Source: Desulfovibrio gilichinskyi
GTDB lineage: Bacteria; Desulfobacterota; Desulfovibrionia; Desulfovibrionales; Desulfovibrionaceae
NCBI RefSeq assembly: GCF_900177375.1
Contig: NZ_FWZU01000004.1
Location: 62,001-126,000 of the forward strand
Length of the DNA: 64,000 bases
Reading direction: 5' to 3'
Shown here: one piece after another, positions 50,117 through 58,813 of the stretch
How the letters are laid out: every line of letters starts with the position of its first letter
How positions within the stretch are numbered: the first letter of the stretch is position 1
Notes under the pieces: generated by a model
The model's database searches: none
What the model was told of the DNA's origin: nothing
The model's input: the letters and a program-made list of their open reading frames with translations, nothing else
Position numbers and translations under genes: made by a program

Positions 50117-51451
50117 GTGGTAAAAAACTCAGTTAAAAAGAAAGAGCTGATAAATACCGAGATAGCTGTTCTTGGACAGGCTAAAATACCTTCTCCCTTG
50201 AAACGATGCTATTTCATTGAAGATAACGATAGGACTTTGGTTAATCTGGCTGAAGAAGACATGGGCTTAACTGATGACAATACTGTTTATCAGGAGTTCG
50301 AAAAAGCAGGCCCGCGTGCGTTTACTTATTTTGACCCGTCAAAGACGAAGTGTGCTGTAGTTACTTGCGGCGGTCTTTGCCCGGGGCTTAACGATGTGAT
50401 CCGTTCAATTGTACTTGAAGCTCATTATCTTTATAAAGTTTCATCCGTGCTTGGCATTAAGTTTGGCTTGCAGGGATTCATTCCTAAATACGGCCACGAC
50501 GTTGTAGAGCTGACACCTGATAAGGTCGCGAATATTCATCAATTCGGCGGGACTATGCTTGGTTCTTCCCGCGGTCCGCAGGACCCTGAAGAAGTGGTCG
50601 ATGCCCTTGAACGTATGAACATCAGCGTTTTGTTTATGATCGGCGGTGATGGGACTATGCGTGCTGCACAGAAGATTGTTGCTGAGATTAGCAAGCGTAA
50701 TGTCCGTATCTCAATAATCGGCATTCCGAAGACCATTGATAACGATATCGGGTTTGTTACGAAGTCTTTCGGGTTTGATACTGCAGTAGATAAGGCCACA
50801 GAAGCCATTCAGTCGGCTCATGTGGAATCTTTAGGGGTTGTGAATGGTATCGGCCTCGTAAAATTAATGGGGCGCGAGTCGGGCTTTATTGCGGCTCAGG
50901 CTACCTTAGCTCTTAAAGACGTAAATTTTGTGCTTGTTCCTGAACATCCTTTTGAATTTGACGGTGAATACGGCCTGCTCAAATCGCTCGAAACACGGCT
51001 GGATGAACGGCAGCATGCCGTAATCGTATGTGCTGAGGGAGCAGGGCAGGAGCAATGTGAATATACCGGAGAAAAGGACCCTTCAGGTAACCCTATTTTG
51101 TGTGATATCTGTACGTTGCTTATCCGCAAGGTCAAAGAGCATTTTAAAGAAGTCGGGAAAGATGTCACCCTTAAATTTATTGACCCTAGCTATATAATCC
51201 GTTCAGTTCGAGCCAATGCGAATGACTGTGTGTATTGCGGTTTTCTCGGCCAGCACGCGGTACATGCGGCAATGGCGGGTAAAACAGGCATGGTCGTGAG
51301 CAGGCTCCAAGCTAGATATGTCCATTTGCCGCTTGATTTAGTGACGCTGAAGCGGAAAAAATTGAATGTTAAATCTGATTACTGGAGAGCAGTGCTTGAG
51401 TCCACAGGGCAGGGGCATCTGCGTAATGATATGGAAAAAGATATCAGCTAG
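50117..51451 (+). CDS. 6-phosphofructokinase, group with mixed signature
   Basis: A 444-residue phosphofructokinase of the glycolytic family. It has the phosphate loop GGLCPGLNDVIRSIV, the phosphoryl-donor motif GGDGTMRAAQKI, the catalytic GIPKTIDNDIGFVTKSFGFD and the MGRESGFIAAQATLA segment. GGDG rather than GGDD suggests ATP as donor, whereas PKTIDND is the form seen in pyrophosphate-using and long (TP0108/plant-like) enzymes. The long N- and C-terminal extensions match that long clade. AAGGAG lies 7 nt before GTG 50117. The donor specificity is therefore uncertain. A strong terminator ends the unit. Confidence 0.93.
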   Translation: MVKNSVKKKELINTEIAVLGQAKIPSPLKRCYFIEDNDRTLVNLAEEDMGLTDDNTVYQEFEKAGPRAFTYFDPSKTKCAVVTCGGLCPGLNDVIRSIVLEAHYLYKVSSVLGIKFGLQGFIPKYGHDVVELTPDKVANIHQFGGTMLGSSRGPQDPEEVVDALERMNISVLFMIGGDGTMRAAQKIVAEISKRNVRISIIGIPKTIDNDIGFVTKSFGFDTAVDKATEAIQSAHVESLGVVNGIGLVKLMGRESGFIAAQATLALKDVNFVLVPEHPFEFDGEYGLLKSLETRLDERQHAVIVCAEGAGQEQCEYTGEKDPSGNPILCDICTLLIRKVKEHFKEVGKDVTLKFIDPSYIIRSVRANANDCVYCGFLGQHAVHAAMAGKTGMVVSRLQARYVHLPLDLVTLKRKKLNVKSDYWRAVLESTGQGHLRNDMEKDIS

Positions 51452-51472
51452 TTTTGATCGGGATTAAAGAGC

Positions 51473-51511
51473 AAAAAAGGCCGCGAAGTTATTAACTTCG
51501 CGGCCTTTTTT
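51473..51511 (+). terminator. Strong intrinsic terminator after the phosphofructokinase
   Basis: A perfect 18-bp inverted repeat (51473-51490 with 51494-51511) with a 3-nt loop ATT; its GGCCGCGAAGTT core is flanked by six A and six T. It ends 2 bp before the tandem repeat array. Confidence 0.96.
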
Positions 51512-51513
51512 GC

Positions 51514-52005
51514 GCTTTAAGTAGCCATGGATTGAACATGGATACTCGGTTTACGCTTTAAGTAGCCATGGATTGAACATGGATACTCGGTTTACGCTTT
51601 AAGTAGCCATGGATTGAACATGGATACTCGGTTTACGCTTTAAGTAGCCATGGATTGAACATGGATACTCGGTTTACGCTTTAAGTAGCCATGGATTGAA
51701 CATGGATACTCGGTTTACGCTTTAAGTAGCCATGGATTGAACATGGATACTCGGTTTACGCTTTAAGTAGCCATGGATTGAACATGGATACTCGGTTTAC
51801 GCTTTAAGTAGCCATGGATTGAACATGGATACTCGGCTTGCGCTTTAAGTAACCATGGATTGAACATGGATACTCGGTTTGCGCTTTAAGTAACCATGGA
51901 TTGAACATGGATACTCGGTTTACGCTTTAAGTAACCATGGATTGAACATGGATACTCGGTTTACGCTTTAAGTAACCATGGATTGAACATGGATACTCGG
52001 CTTGC
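51514..52005. repeat. Twelve tandem copies of a 41-bp repeat
   Basis: Twelve head-to-tail copies, each exactly 41 bp (492 bp in total), begin at 51514, 51555, 51596 and so on every 41 bp to 51965. Each unit starts GCTTTAAG, contains CCATGGATTGAACATGGATA and ends in CTCGGTTTAC or a close variant. Copies 1-8 have GTAGCC; copies 9-12 have GTAACC; ends vary between TTTAC, TTTGC and CTTGC. Inside the unit CATGGAT occurs twice 11 nt apart, and CCATG/CATGG form a short inverted repeat. There are no spacers, so it is not a CRISPR array. Stop codons in shifted frames exclude a long protein repeat. Confidence 0.98.
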
Positions 52006-52290
52006 ACTTGAGTTATAAATATAAAATTATTAATAATGCGTCAAGGGGTGTTTTAAAAAAATCTTACTAATTAATAAATTTTTTCGTAGAAGGTGGATAA
52101 CTCGGAATCAGAGTCTTAATTCTCAAAGAGGTAGCTTCTTGAATTATTAAGATTAAGCCAAAAGTCGAAATTGATAGGGGTGTTCATATAGTCCCGTAAA
52201 CCTCCTTGTTCCATCATAAAATTGGTGATAATTACTTAGCAAAGAACTATCTTACTAATTTTTATTAAGTTTTTATGTACTATGGGTATT
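52006..52290. other. AT-rich stretch without recognised gene
   Basis: About 285 bp between the tandem repeats and the DUF4238 gene end. I see no gene, terminator or RNA; two 12-bp copies of ATCTTACTAATT (52061 and 52249) are probably chance in such AT-rich DNA. Confidence 0.5.
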
Positions 52291-53178
52291 TTAATAAAAA
52301 GGCTCTAACTCCATTGGTTGCCAGCATGGATATTCGCAGCCATCTGTTCTACTCATTATTTTTCGAATAGATTCAAACGCCATTTCAGGATTACGACCTT
52401 CAAGAATGTGCAATGGAAAAGGTGGTTGAGGATAAACTCCAAGAACTTCTTTGTACATTTCTTCAGCCGTGGTTCTGTCATGGTGAGGGGATAAAATTAA
52501 TGATTCATCAGACGCTTTTGCGAAGTGATAATTAAAAAAATGAGCAGCATCTTTCTCTAGTTGATAATCAGTTGTTTTATTGGGTTTGTTTGTAAAAGCA
52601 TTCCAATTTTTTGGCATAGAGCAAGCTACAAAGCATAACATAGGAGTTAGTGGATAAAATAAGCAAGTATTTGGCAACTCAATAAAACCTGTCATAAAAA
52701 CGGGATTATCACTTCTTACAAAAAAATCATCTTCATGAGCTAATAGCATACACCAATCTCTATTCGCTAAGAACTTGATATCCATACATTGCGTACATCC
52801 GACACGATCACGTTTAGGTTTTTTAGTGATACCAAATAGCTTCTTAGATGTATTTTCATACCTGATGAAGGCTGGTGTGCGAACCAGTTGAGATAGTAGG
52901 AACTGAGACCAGAGAATTCGTTCATCATCCGTTAATTCATTATAGCTACAGATTTTTTTGTATACAAGATTAGCGGTAGTCTCCAAATCTTTATTTAATG
53001 AATTTTCAACATCCCAAGACCATAACCCTCTCTTTCTACCCCATTGCTTCCAACCTTTGGGACATTTTTTGATTTGATTAGCATAAGAATGCCTATAATA
53101 TGATATATACTTCCCATCATCCGCCCAAGCTTTGTTGGCAAACTTGGGGGAGTAATGGGATAAAGGTGGATTAGCCAT
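52291..53178 (-). CDS. DUF4238 domain protein
   Basis: A 295-residue protein resembling the DUF4238 family of unknown function. Visible features are the opening LSHYSPKFANKAWADDGKY, the ETTANLVYKKICSYNELTDD region, FLLSQLVRTPAFIRYENTSK, and FFVRSDNPVFMTGF with the family's SDNPV motif. Residues 110-130 have a CTQC pair. The composition is more AT-rich and lysine-rich than its neighbours, the gene is isolated, and it is flanked by AT-rich DNA and tandem repeats; this suggests acquisition by transfer. No good ribosome binding site is visible. I would not assign a defence or enzymatic role. Confidence 0.8.
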   Translation of the reverse strand: MANPPLSHYSPKFANKAWADDGKYISYYRHSYANQIKKCPKGWKQWGRKRGLWSWDVENSLNKDLETTANLVYKKICSYNELTDDERILWSQFLLSQLVRTPAFIRYENTSKKLFGITKKPKRDRVGCTQCMDIKFLANRDWCMLLAHEDDFFVRSDNPVFMTGFIELPNTCLFYPLTPMLCFVACSMPKNWNAFTNKPNKTTDYQLEKDAAHFFNYHFAKASDESLILSPHHDRTTAEEMYKEVLGVYPQPPFPLHILEGRNPEMAFESIRKIMSRTDGCEYPCWQPMELEPFY

Positions 53179-53439
53179 AAGTTAACTCCAATATATTTTT
53201 AGCTGATACCATATTGTAGTGTTTTTTAACGTTCGATATTTCCATCTGTTAAGTATCTAAAATTGAAATTTTGCATCATTTCTATATGAAGTCTATTGGC
53301 TTAAGTTAATATTTTGAATGTCGGAATATTTCTTATATTATTACTTATACCAATATCGGCAACTTGTAACTCATCGTTGTACTTGTATAATGATTGTTTT
53401 AAATATCTTGTTTCAGATAAATATTTTCACAAAAGACAA
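53179..53439. other. AT-rich upstream region of the DUF4238 gene
   Basis: About 260 bp of AT-rich sequence between the DUF4238 gene start and the next terminator. It must contain the minus-strand promoter, but I cannot single one out, and nothing else is seen. Confidence 0.4.
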
Positions 53440-53475
53440 AAAAGCCCATGCCTAAATATTTAGGCATGGGCTTTT
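53440..53475 (-). terminator. Intrinsic terminator of the HD-domain gene
   Basis: AAAAGCCCATGCCTAAA (53440-53456) pairs perfectly with TTTAGGCATGGGCTTTT (53459-53475). On the minus strand a T-rich run follows; it is 21 bp beyond the gene's stop. Confidence 0.9.
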
Positions 53476-53496
53476 AAAACTAATTGATATCAGCGG

Positions 53497-54834
53497 CTAT
53501 TGGATCAGTTTTTCCATTCTAGCCTGATTTTTTACATACTCGATTGCTTCTTCCATTGTGGAAACATCACCTGAAATCTGTGCGATGAGCAGAGATTCAC
53601 GAATGATACCGACAACAGGTCCGGGGTTGAGTCCGGTGTACTGCATGATTTCATTTCCGTTGAGGAAAGGATCAAGTGCTTCTTCCGGAATGTCCGCGCG
53701 TTCGAGCATTTTAAGGTTATGGTTGAATTCTTTATACTGTGATCCGCGGGCCTTGATGTCTGCACGGACCATTTCGATAAGGCGTGGGTATTCAGCTATA
53801 GCTTTAAATTTCCTGATACCCTTATCGGTAAGCATGAAATGAAAACGCATATGGTTGCGAACTATTCCGCAGATGAGATCCACATCCTCCTGCGGGAAGT
53901 TGAGGCGGGTAAGAATTTTTCTGGTAACTTTAGCTCCTACGCGATGGTGCTGCAGGAACTGCCATTCTCCGTCAACTTTTTCCGCGGTGAATACTTTACC
54001 AACGTCGTGGAACAGACATGCAACCACGCCGAACCAGTCGTAAGGAAGTTCTTCAGGGTAGAGGCGCATTACATCAAGGGTGTGATTAAATACGGTCTCA
54101 GTTTCACCTGTTTTGCTGTTTTTCACCTGTGTGAAGCGTGAAAGGCCCGCAATTTCAGGGATAAGTCCATGCAGAAGCATGGTTTCGAAAAGCAGAGAAA
54201 CAAATATGTACATGTTTTCTGCTTCGACTTTGCGCCATTCATCCATGATTTCAGGGATTGGCACATAGTCTAAAATACGTTTGCATGCTCTGATGATGGA
54301 TGCTTTGGTATTACTTTCAATGGGAAGATTATAGTTTGCAGCAAAGCGCAGTGCTCTGATTCCCATGAGGTAATCTTTTTTAAGAGTCTGGTCAGGAATT
54401 CCAAGAAAGCAGACTTCTCCAGTGCTTAGCGAGGCAAATCCTTCGTAAGGATCTCTTGCTTTAGGAATATAAGGACAAGCTGAAGACATTGGGATTTCTT
54501 GTTTCTTTTCCAAGGCCTTAAGCAGTCTCGGAGTCATGCGTGAAACGCACTCTTCAGGGTGAGAAGAGTTGCTTGTGTCAGACATGTAGAAATAGAAGGA
54601 GGATTCTCCTTCTTTCAAAATCGCTGTTACTTCGTTTTTTCCTGCTATTTGAATATTGGGAAAAAGCTTGCTCAGCCCCTTGAAATCGAGTTCGGTGGAA
54701 ATATCAATGACTATTTCTTTACCTTTATCTTCAATGGTAAGCTTTTGAAGCCTTTCGCTGATAATGTAGGCGTCATAGCCGTTGCGCATAATGGTTTTAC
54801 AAATTCCAACCGCGTCTTTAAAGGGTTCGCTCAT
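53497..54834 (-). CDS. CCA-nucleotidyltransferase-like protein with degenerate active site and HD domain
   Basis: A 445-residue relative of tRNA nucleotidyltransferases/poly(A) polymerases. The core DYLMGIRALRFAANYNLPIE and following helices match the neck and body of that family. The N-terminal catalytic part is worn: where active enzymes have GGxVRD and DxD, this protein has YDAYIISERLQ and EIVIDISTEL, so the metal-binding pair is incomplete. The C-terminal HD domain looks intact: FNHTLDVMR, VACLFHDVGKVF and LQHHRVGAKV. It may work as a phosphohydrolase rather than as a CCA-adding enzyme. AAGGAG precedes the ATG. It lies after pyrC in a run of minus-strand genes. Confidence 0.85.
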   Translation of the reverse strand: MSEPFKDAVGICKTIMRNGYDAYIISERLQKLTIEDKGKEIVIDISTELDFKGLSKLFPNIQIAGKNEVTAILKEGESSFYFYMSDTSNSSHPEECVSRMTPRLLKALEKKQEIPMSSACPYIPKARDPYEGFASLSTGEVCFLGIPDQTLKKDYLMGIRALRFAANYNLPIESNTKASIIRACKRILDYVPIPEIMDEWRKVEAENMYIFVSLLFETMLLHGLIPEIAGLSRFTQVKNSKTGETETVFNHTLDVMRLYPEELPYDWFGVVACLFHDVGKVFTAEKVDGEWQFLQHHRVGAKVTRKILTRLNFPQEDVDLICGIVRNHMRFHFMLTDKGIRKFKAIAEYPRLIEMVRADIKARGSQYKEFNHNLKMLERADIPEEALDPFLNGNEIMQYTGLNPGPVVGIIRESLLIAQISGDVSTMEEAIEYVKNQARMEKLIQ

Positions 54835-54914
54835 AGTTTCTCCTTAAGGCGAAATATATTAAATCTTTAATCGTTTACCTAGTTTGCAGAAATGGTCTCT
54901 GCTGTTTCATGGAG

Positions 54915-56183
54915 TCATACTATTTTTTTGCCGCCAAGGAAATGACTTATCACCCGTCCTTTCAGGGTTTGCCTCAAGAAAGGCGTGTTTTTGCTTTTTG
55001 AGTGCATGTTTTCAGCACAAAGAGTCCATTCTTCGTCAGGAGCAAAGAGGAAGAAGTCCGCTACATCACCCTTTTTAAAACGGTTCAACGGTAGGGAGAA
55101 AGTTTTACACGGCGCAGTGGTCCACATTCTTATAAAATCGTCAAATGTGATTTTTCCGGCAGCAACAAGTGACCATGTAAGTGGCAGTGCTGAATCAATT
55201 CCTGATATTCCGCATGGCGCGACCATGAATTCAACTTCTTTTTCATGCGCTGCATGGGGGGCATGATCCGTTGCAAACATGTCGATAACACCTTCACGAA
55301 TAGCTTGTAGAAGGGCTTCAACGTCGTCCGCTGTGCGCAGTGGAGGATTTACCTTTGTATTAGTCCCGTAGCCGTGCACAGCTTCTTCAGTAAGCAGCAG
55401 ATAGTGCGGACATGTTTCAGCCGTAACCTTAACGCCGCGTTTTTTGGCCCATGCGATAAGATCAACTGATTTACGGCACGAAATGTGTGCAAGATGGATA
55501 TGTATGTCGAGATATTCTGCGAAAAGCAGGTCCCGTGCAACTTGCGCAGCTTCCGCAACATCAGGCTGTCCGGCAAGTCCGAGAAGACTTGAGACTGCGC
55601 CTTCATTCATTCCTGCACCAAGTTCAAGATATGGATCTTCACAGTGATCAATCACAGGTTTTCCGGTATCTGAAGCATATTCTAATGCTCTGCGGAAAAG
55701 CTCAGTGTTTTTAACAGGTACACCGTCATTTGAAAAAGCAACGCATCCAGCCGAGGCAAGATCGTGCATAGAAGTCAGCTCTTCACCTTCAAGCCCTTTG
55801 GTCAACGCTCCGATAGGGAAAAGACGCGGTCCGTTTGGAAATGTCGCGCGGGCTTTTCGTATCATTTCAGAAGTGACTACCGCATTATCATTTACCGGGC
55901 TGGTGTTGGCCATGCACATAATGTTTGAAAAACCGCCGTGCGCGGCTGCTTTAAGGCCGGATGCAATGTCTTCTTTATATTCAAAGCCGGGATCTCTCAG
56001 ATGCGTATGAACATCAGTAAGACTCGGCATCAGCAGATATCCTCTGGCAGCGACAACCTCGGCTCCTTCGTACATAGAGTCTGATGAAGGGATTATATCG
56101 AGTACCTTTCCGTCTGCTACGAGGAGATCGACCTCTTCACCTTTCCATACCGCTTTGCGGATAACCAGTTCAGGATTGGTCAT
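54915..56183 (-). CDS. pyrC: Dihydroorotase
   Basis: A zinc amidohydrolase that closes carbamoyl-aspartate to dihydroorotate in pyrimidine synthesis, 422 residues from ATG 56183 (AAGGAAA upstream). The long, class I (PyrC/AllB-like) form is evident from LLMPSLTDVHTHLRDPGFEY (metal-binding HxH), then EDIASGLKAAAHGGFSNIMC, MANTSPVNDN, IHLAHISCRKSVDLI, ETCPHYLLLT and FATDHAPHAAHEKEVEF. All metal ligands look present, so it is likely active, not a non-catalytic partner of ATCase. It is directly downstream of pyrB by 15 bp. Confidence 0.95.
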   Translation of the reverse strand: MTNPELVIRKAVWKGEEVDLLVADGKVLDIIPSSDSMYEGAEVVAARGYLLMPSLTDVHTHLRDPGFEYKEDIASGLKAAAHGGFSNIMCMANTSPVNDNAVVTSEMIRKARATFPNGPRLFPIGALTKGLEGEELTSMHDLASAGCVAFSNDGVPVKNTELFRRALEYASDTGKPVIDHCEDPYLELGAGMNEGAVSSLLGLAGQPDVAEAAQVARDLLFAEYLDIHIHLAHISCRKSVDLIAWAKKRGVKVTAETCPHYLLLTEEAVHGYGTNTKVNPPLRTADDVEALLQAIREGVIDMFATDHAPHAAHEKEVEFMVAPCGISGIDSALPLTWSLVAAGKITFDDFIRMWTTAPCKTFSLPLNRFKKGDVADFFLFAPDEEWTLCAENMHSKSKNTPFLRQTLKGRVISHFLGGKKIV

Positions 56184-56198
56184 AGTCAATTTTCCTTA

Positions 56199-57122
56199 TT
56201 ATTTCTTGCGGGTGAGATAGAGATAAAGAAGTGCCATACGCACAGCTACGCCGCTTGCCACCTGATCTAGCACAAGGCTGGCGGCTGAGTCAGCAATTGC
56301 TGAATCTATTTCAACACCGCGGTTTATCGGGCCGGGGTGCAGTATTTTAACATCCGGTGAAGCCAGTTCCATCTGCCGTTGACCCAGTCCGAAATAGCGT
56401 GAATATTCCCTCAAATCTGGAAGGAGTCCGGCTTTTTGTCTTTCGAGTTGCAGTCGCAGACACATGATAGCGTCGACACCTTTGGACGCCGCGTTTACGT
56501 CAGAAAAAACTTCAACAGGCCAGCTTTTGATATTTGGCGGGAGAAGAGTTCTAGGTGCGCAAAATCTGACTTTCGCACCCATCATGGTAAGCATTATTAC
56601 GTTTGACCTTGCAACTCTACTGTGAGCTATATCGCCCAGAATGAGCACCGTTTTGCCCTCGAGTGATCCCCATTCCTGATAGAGTGTGAATCCGTCCAGC
56701 AGAGCCTGAGTCGGGTGGGCGTGTCTGCCGTCTCCGGCGTTGATAACGCTGCAATCAAGCCTTTCGGCAAGGAAGGCGGCTGCCCCGCTGGCCCAGTGGC
56801 GGATAACAACTCCGTCAATGTTCATGGCTTCAAGAGTAAGGCCGGTGTCTTTAAGTGTTTCCCCTTTGGTTAAGCTGCTTGAGCTTTTAGCAAGAGAGAA
56901 TGTGTCGCAGGAAAGTCTTTTCCCCGCCATATCAAAAGAAGTTTTAGTTCTGGTGCTTGGCTCGGCAAAAAAAAGGACCACGCTATGGCCTTTTAATGTC
57001 GGTACTTTTTTTACCGGACGGGAGTTAATCTCCCGAAAGTAGGTGGCTGTTTCAAAAATATGAGCCACGTCCTCTTTCGAGAGCTGTGTAATATCCAGTA
57101 AGTCTTTGTGTCGCCACTCCAT
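56199..57122 (-). CDS. pyrB: Aspartate carbamoyltransferase catalytic subunit
   Basis: Transfers the carbamoyl group to aspartate, the first committed pyrimidine step. The 307-residue chain has the carbamoyl phosphate loop [20 protein letters not shown] (K in place of the usual R in STRTR), [39 protein letters not shown] and [12 protein letters not shown]. The length is that of the catalytic chain; no PyrI regulatory subunit is encoded here. GAGGA lies 7 nt before the ATG. It is followed by pyrC and preceded by an amidohydrolase gene, which suggests one transcript. Confidence 0.96.
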   Translation of the reverse strand: MEWRHKDLLDITQLSKEDVAHIFETATYFREINSRPVKKVPTLKGHSVVLFFAEPSTRTKTSFDMAGKRLSCDTFSLAKSSSSLTKGETLKDTGLTLEAMNIDGVVIRHWASGAAAFLAERLDCSVINAGDGRHAHPTQALLDGFTLYQEWGSLEGKTVLILGDIAHSRVARSNVIMLTMMGAKVRFCAPRTLLPPNIKSWPVEVFSDVNAASKGVDAIMCLRLQLERQKAGLLPDLREYSRYFGLGQRQMELASPDVKILHPGPINRGVEIDSAIADSAASLVLDQVASGVAVRMALLYLYLTRKK

Positions 57123-57185
57123 AAGCTGTCCTCTGCTTGCGCCTGTTTTTGAGGCGAGATTAGCGGTTTGCCGTATATAACGGAG

Positions 57186-58328
57186 TTATAGGAATAAAAG
57201 ATCTTCAAGATGGCTTGGAACAGTCGCAAAGACCGGTCTTTTTCCAACTTCAATTGATCCGTATAAATTCTCTACCATCAATGCTTTAGCACCGTTTTTG
57301 GTAACCAGAGACAAAGCCTGCTGGGTTGTAAGGGGAATTTTGATATTTTTTAAGAGATATTCCAGTTCGTTCCACATATTCAGGTCATGGTTGGATGCTA
57401 TGCTGTCAGTGCCTAAACAGGTGTTGATACCGGAGCTGATGATTTTTTCCCACGGAGCGCGACCTTCGCCGATGAATTCATTGCTTCGCGGACACAGGCA
57501 AACGTTGGTTTTCGTTTCTGCTAATATGTTTATATCATTATCTGAAACTCTTACGCAATGAATCGCCAGTGTGGAGTCGTCAAGTATTCCAAGTGAAAGA
57601 GCGTATTCCACAGGGGAGAACCCTTTCTTGCCGCAATCTGCCAGCAATCCTGCTCCGCTTAGCATCTGGGCGAACGCACCTGTTCCTTTTGCTACTATTT
57701 CGTCCTCTTCTTCGTTTTCAGCCAAATGAATAGAGTAGGGACGGTTTGCCGCTGAATCCGCTTTTTTAATAGCGCGGAGCATGTCAGCATGAGTAGAGTA
57801 AGGAGCATGTCCCGCACCTGACAAGCGGCCGAGAGGGTATGTTTTATCAGGAAAGAATGATGCTCCCTCTTTCGGAATCTGCGGTCCTATAGCTTCACAG
57901 AAAGCGTAGAATCCGATACCTGCTTCGTGCAGAAGTTCCGCAACCTTAGAGCAGTTTTGCGTAGAGATATCAGCGCAAAAAGCTGTTCCGGTTTTAAGCA
58001 TGGATGAAACAGCATTACGGATTGCAGTTTCATCTATGGCATAGGTGGCGTTGCTAAGCAGTGATATTATCCAGGGCATGAACCCTTGGCCCTGTAAGGT
58101 TTTCCCTTCAAGGTGCGAAAGTTCAAGGTGAACATGTGCATTGATAAGGGCGGGGACAAGAATCACATCCCCTAAATCGGTTACGTCACCGGAAAAAGAT
58201 TTTTTAATAGAGGACCATGTTCCTGTTTCCAGAATCTCGGTTCCGTTGTGGATACAGGCAAAGTCTTCGACTAATCCCGTTCCTTCCTGAAGTGTTATGG
58301 CTTTAGCCGCTCTGATACAGTTTTTCAT
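57186..58328 (-). CDS. Amidohydrolase, aminofutalosine-deaminase-like
   Basis: A 380-residue metal-dependent hydrolase of the chlorohydrolase/cytosine-deaminase family. Metal and catalytic marks are ALINAHVHLELSHLEG (HxH), SIHLAENEEEDEIVAKG, AIHCVRVSDNDINIL and CLGTDSIASNHDLNMWNE (final aspartate). The size and LELSHLEG/HLAENEEE sequence fit deaminases of the futalosine menaquinone pathway (MqnX) as well as other purine-related deaminases. ATG 58328 is used; no clear Shine-Dalgarno is visible. It begins just after a terminator and runs into pyrB with a gap of 63 bp. The substrate is undetermined. Confidence 0.85.
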   Translation of the reverse strand: MKNCIRAAKAITLQEGTGLVEDFACIHNGTEILETGTWSSIKKSFSGDVTDLGDVILVPALINAHVHLELSHLEGKTLQGQGFMPWIISLLSNATYAIDETAIRNAVSSMLKTGTAFCADISTQNCSKVAELLHEAGIGFYAFCEAIGPQIPKEGASFFPDKTYPLGRLSGAGHAPYSTHADMLRAIKKADSAANRPYSIHLAENEEEDEIVAKGTGAFAQMLSGAGLLADCGKKGFSPVEYALSLGILDDSTLAIHCVRVSDNDINILAETKTNVCLCPRSNEFIGEGRAPWEKIISSGINTCLGTDSIASNHDLNMWNELEYLLKNIKIPLTTQQALSLVTKNGAKALMVENLYGSIEVGKRPVFATVPSHLEDLLFL

Positions 58329-58340
58329 AAGCAAAAAAAT

Positions 58341-58360
58341 GCCGGGCCAAATGGCCCGGC
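58341..58360 (-). terminator. Intrinsic terminator after the small lipoprotein gene
   Basis: GCCGGGCC (58341-58348) pairs with GGCCCGGC (58353-58360) around AAAT. On the minus strand ATTTTTTT follows, just before the amidohydrolase ATG. Confidence 0.9.
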
Positions 58361-58373
58361 TGAGTTTGTTGTT

Positions 58374-58721
58374 TTATGGTTGTTCATAAAAGACATAATT
58401 AGTGGAGTAGTCACTGAATTCAAAATAGACTTTCTTTTCGTCAGGATCATTTATGCCGTTGAAGTTGGCATCAAGAACACCGTATCCGAAACGGTAAGGG
58501 CGATAGAATTTGTCATCGGTTCCGGTTGCTGTGGACAACTTATCAATTTTTACAAACTTTCTGACAAGTTTACCGCCGGAATAAACTTCAAGAACGCCAT
58601 TAACACCGGTCCAGTTCTGAATAGATCTGCCGATTTTATTTTGAGTTTCCTGAGTACATCCTGCGATCAAAACAAAAGAGACCAGAGTAAAGACTGCAAG
58701 TATGATTTTAATTTTGTTCAC
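58374..58721 (-). CDS. Small lipoprotein of unknown function
   Basis: A 115-residue exported lipoprotein. AGGAG lies upstream of GTG 58721, which puts the signal peptide IILAVFTLVSFVLIAGC with its lipobox cysteine near residue 21 at the right place; a longer frame would add a non-secretory stretch and overlap the next gene. The mature part contains LEVYSGGKLVRKFVKIDKL and ends in KKVYFEFSDYSTNYVFYEQP. I recognise no family. It lies between sppA and a terminator on the same strand and is probably the last gene of an sppA unit. Confidence 0.82.
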   Translation of the reverse strand: MNKIKIILAVFTLVSFVLIAGCTQETQNKIGRSIQNWTGVNGVLEVYSGGKLVRKFVKIDKLSTATGTDDKFYRPYRFGYGVLDANFNGINDPDEKKVYFEFSDYSTNYVFYEQP

Positions 58722-58813
58722 TGTGAATTTCTCCTGAGAGTGTTTGCCCCGTCTGGCGACAAACTTGCAGTTCATACATCTTTTTGTAACTAAAGCAAAG
58801 GATACCTGCGGTG

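Noticed and set aside
51514-52005. CRISPR array
   Set aside because: The 41-bp units follow one another directly with no unique spacers, and no cas genes are present in the window.
51514-52005. Repetitive protein-coding region
   Set aside because: The 41-bp period shifts frame each copy, and shifted frames contain TAA on both strands, so no long reading frame exists.
52061-52260. 12-bp direct repeats ATCTTACTAATT as attachment sites
   Set aside because: They are short, AT-rich and lie on the same side of the DUF4238 gene, so they cannot bound the insert.
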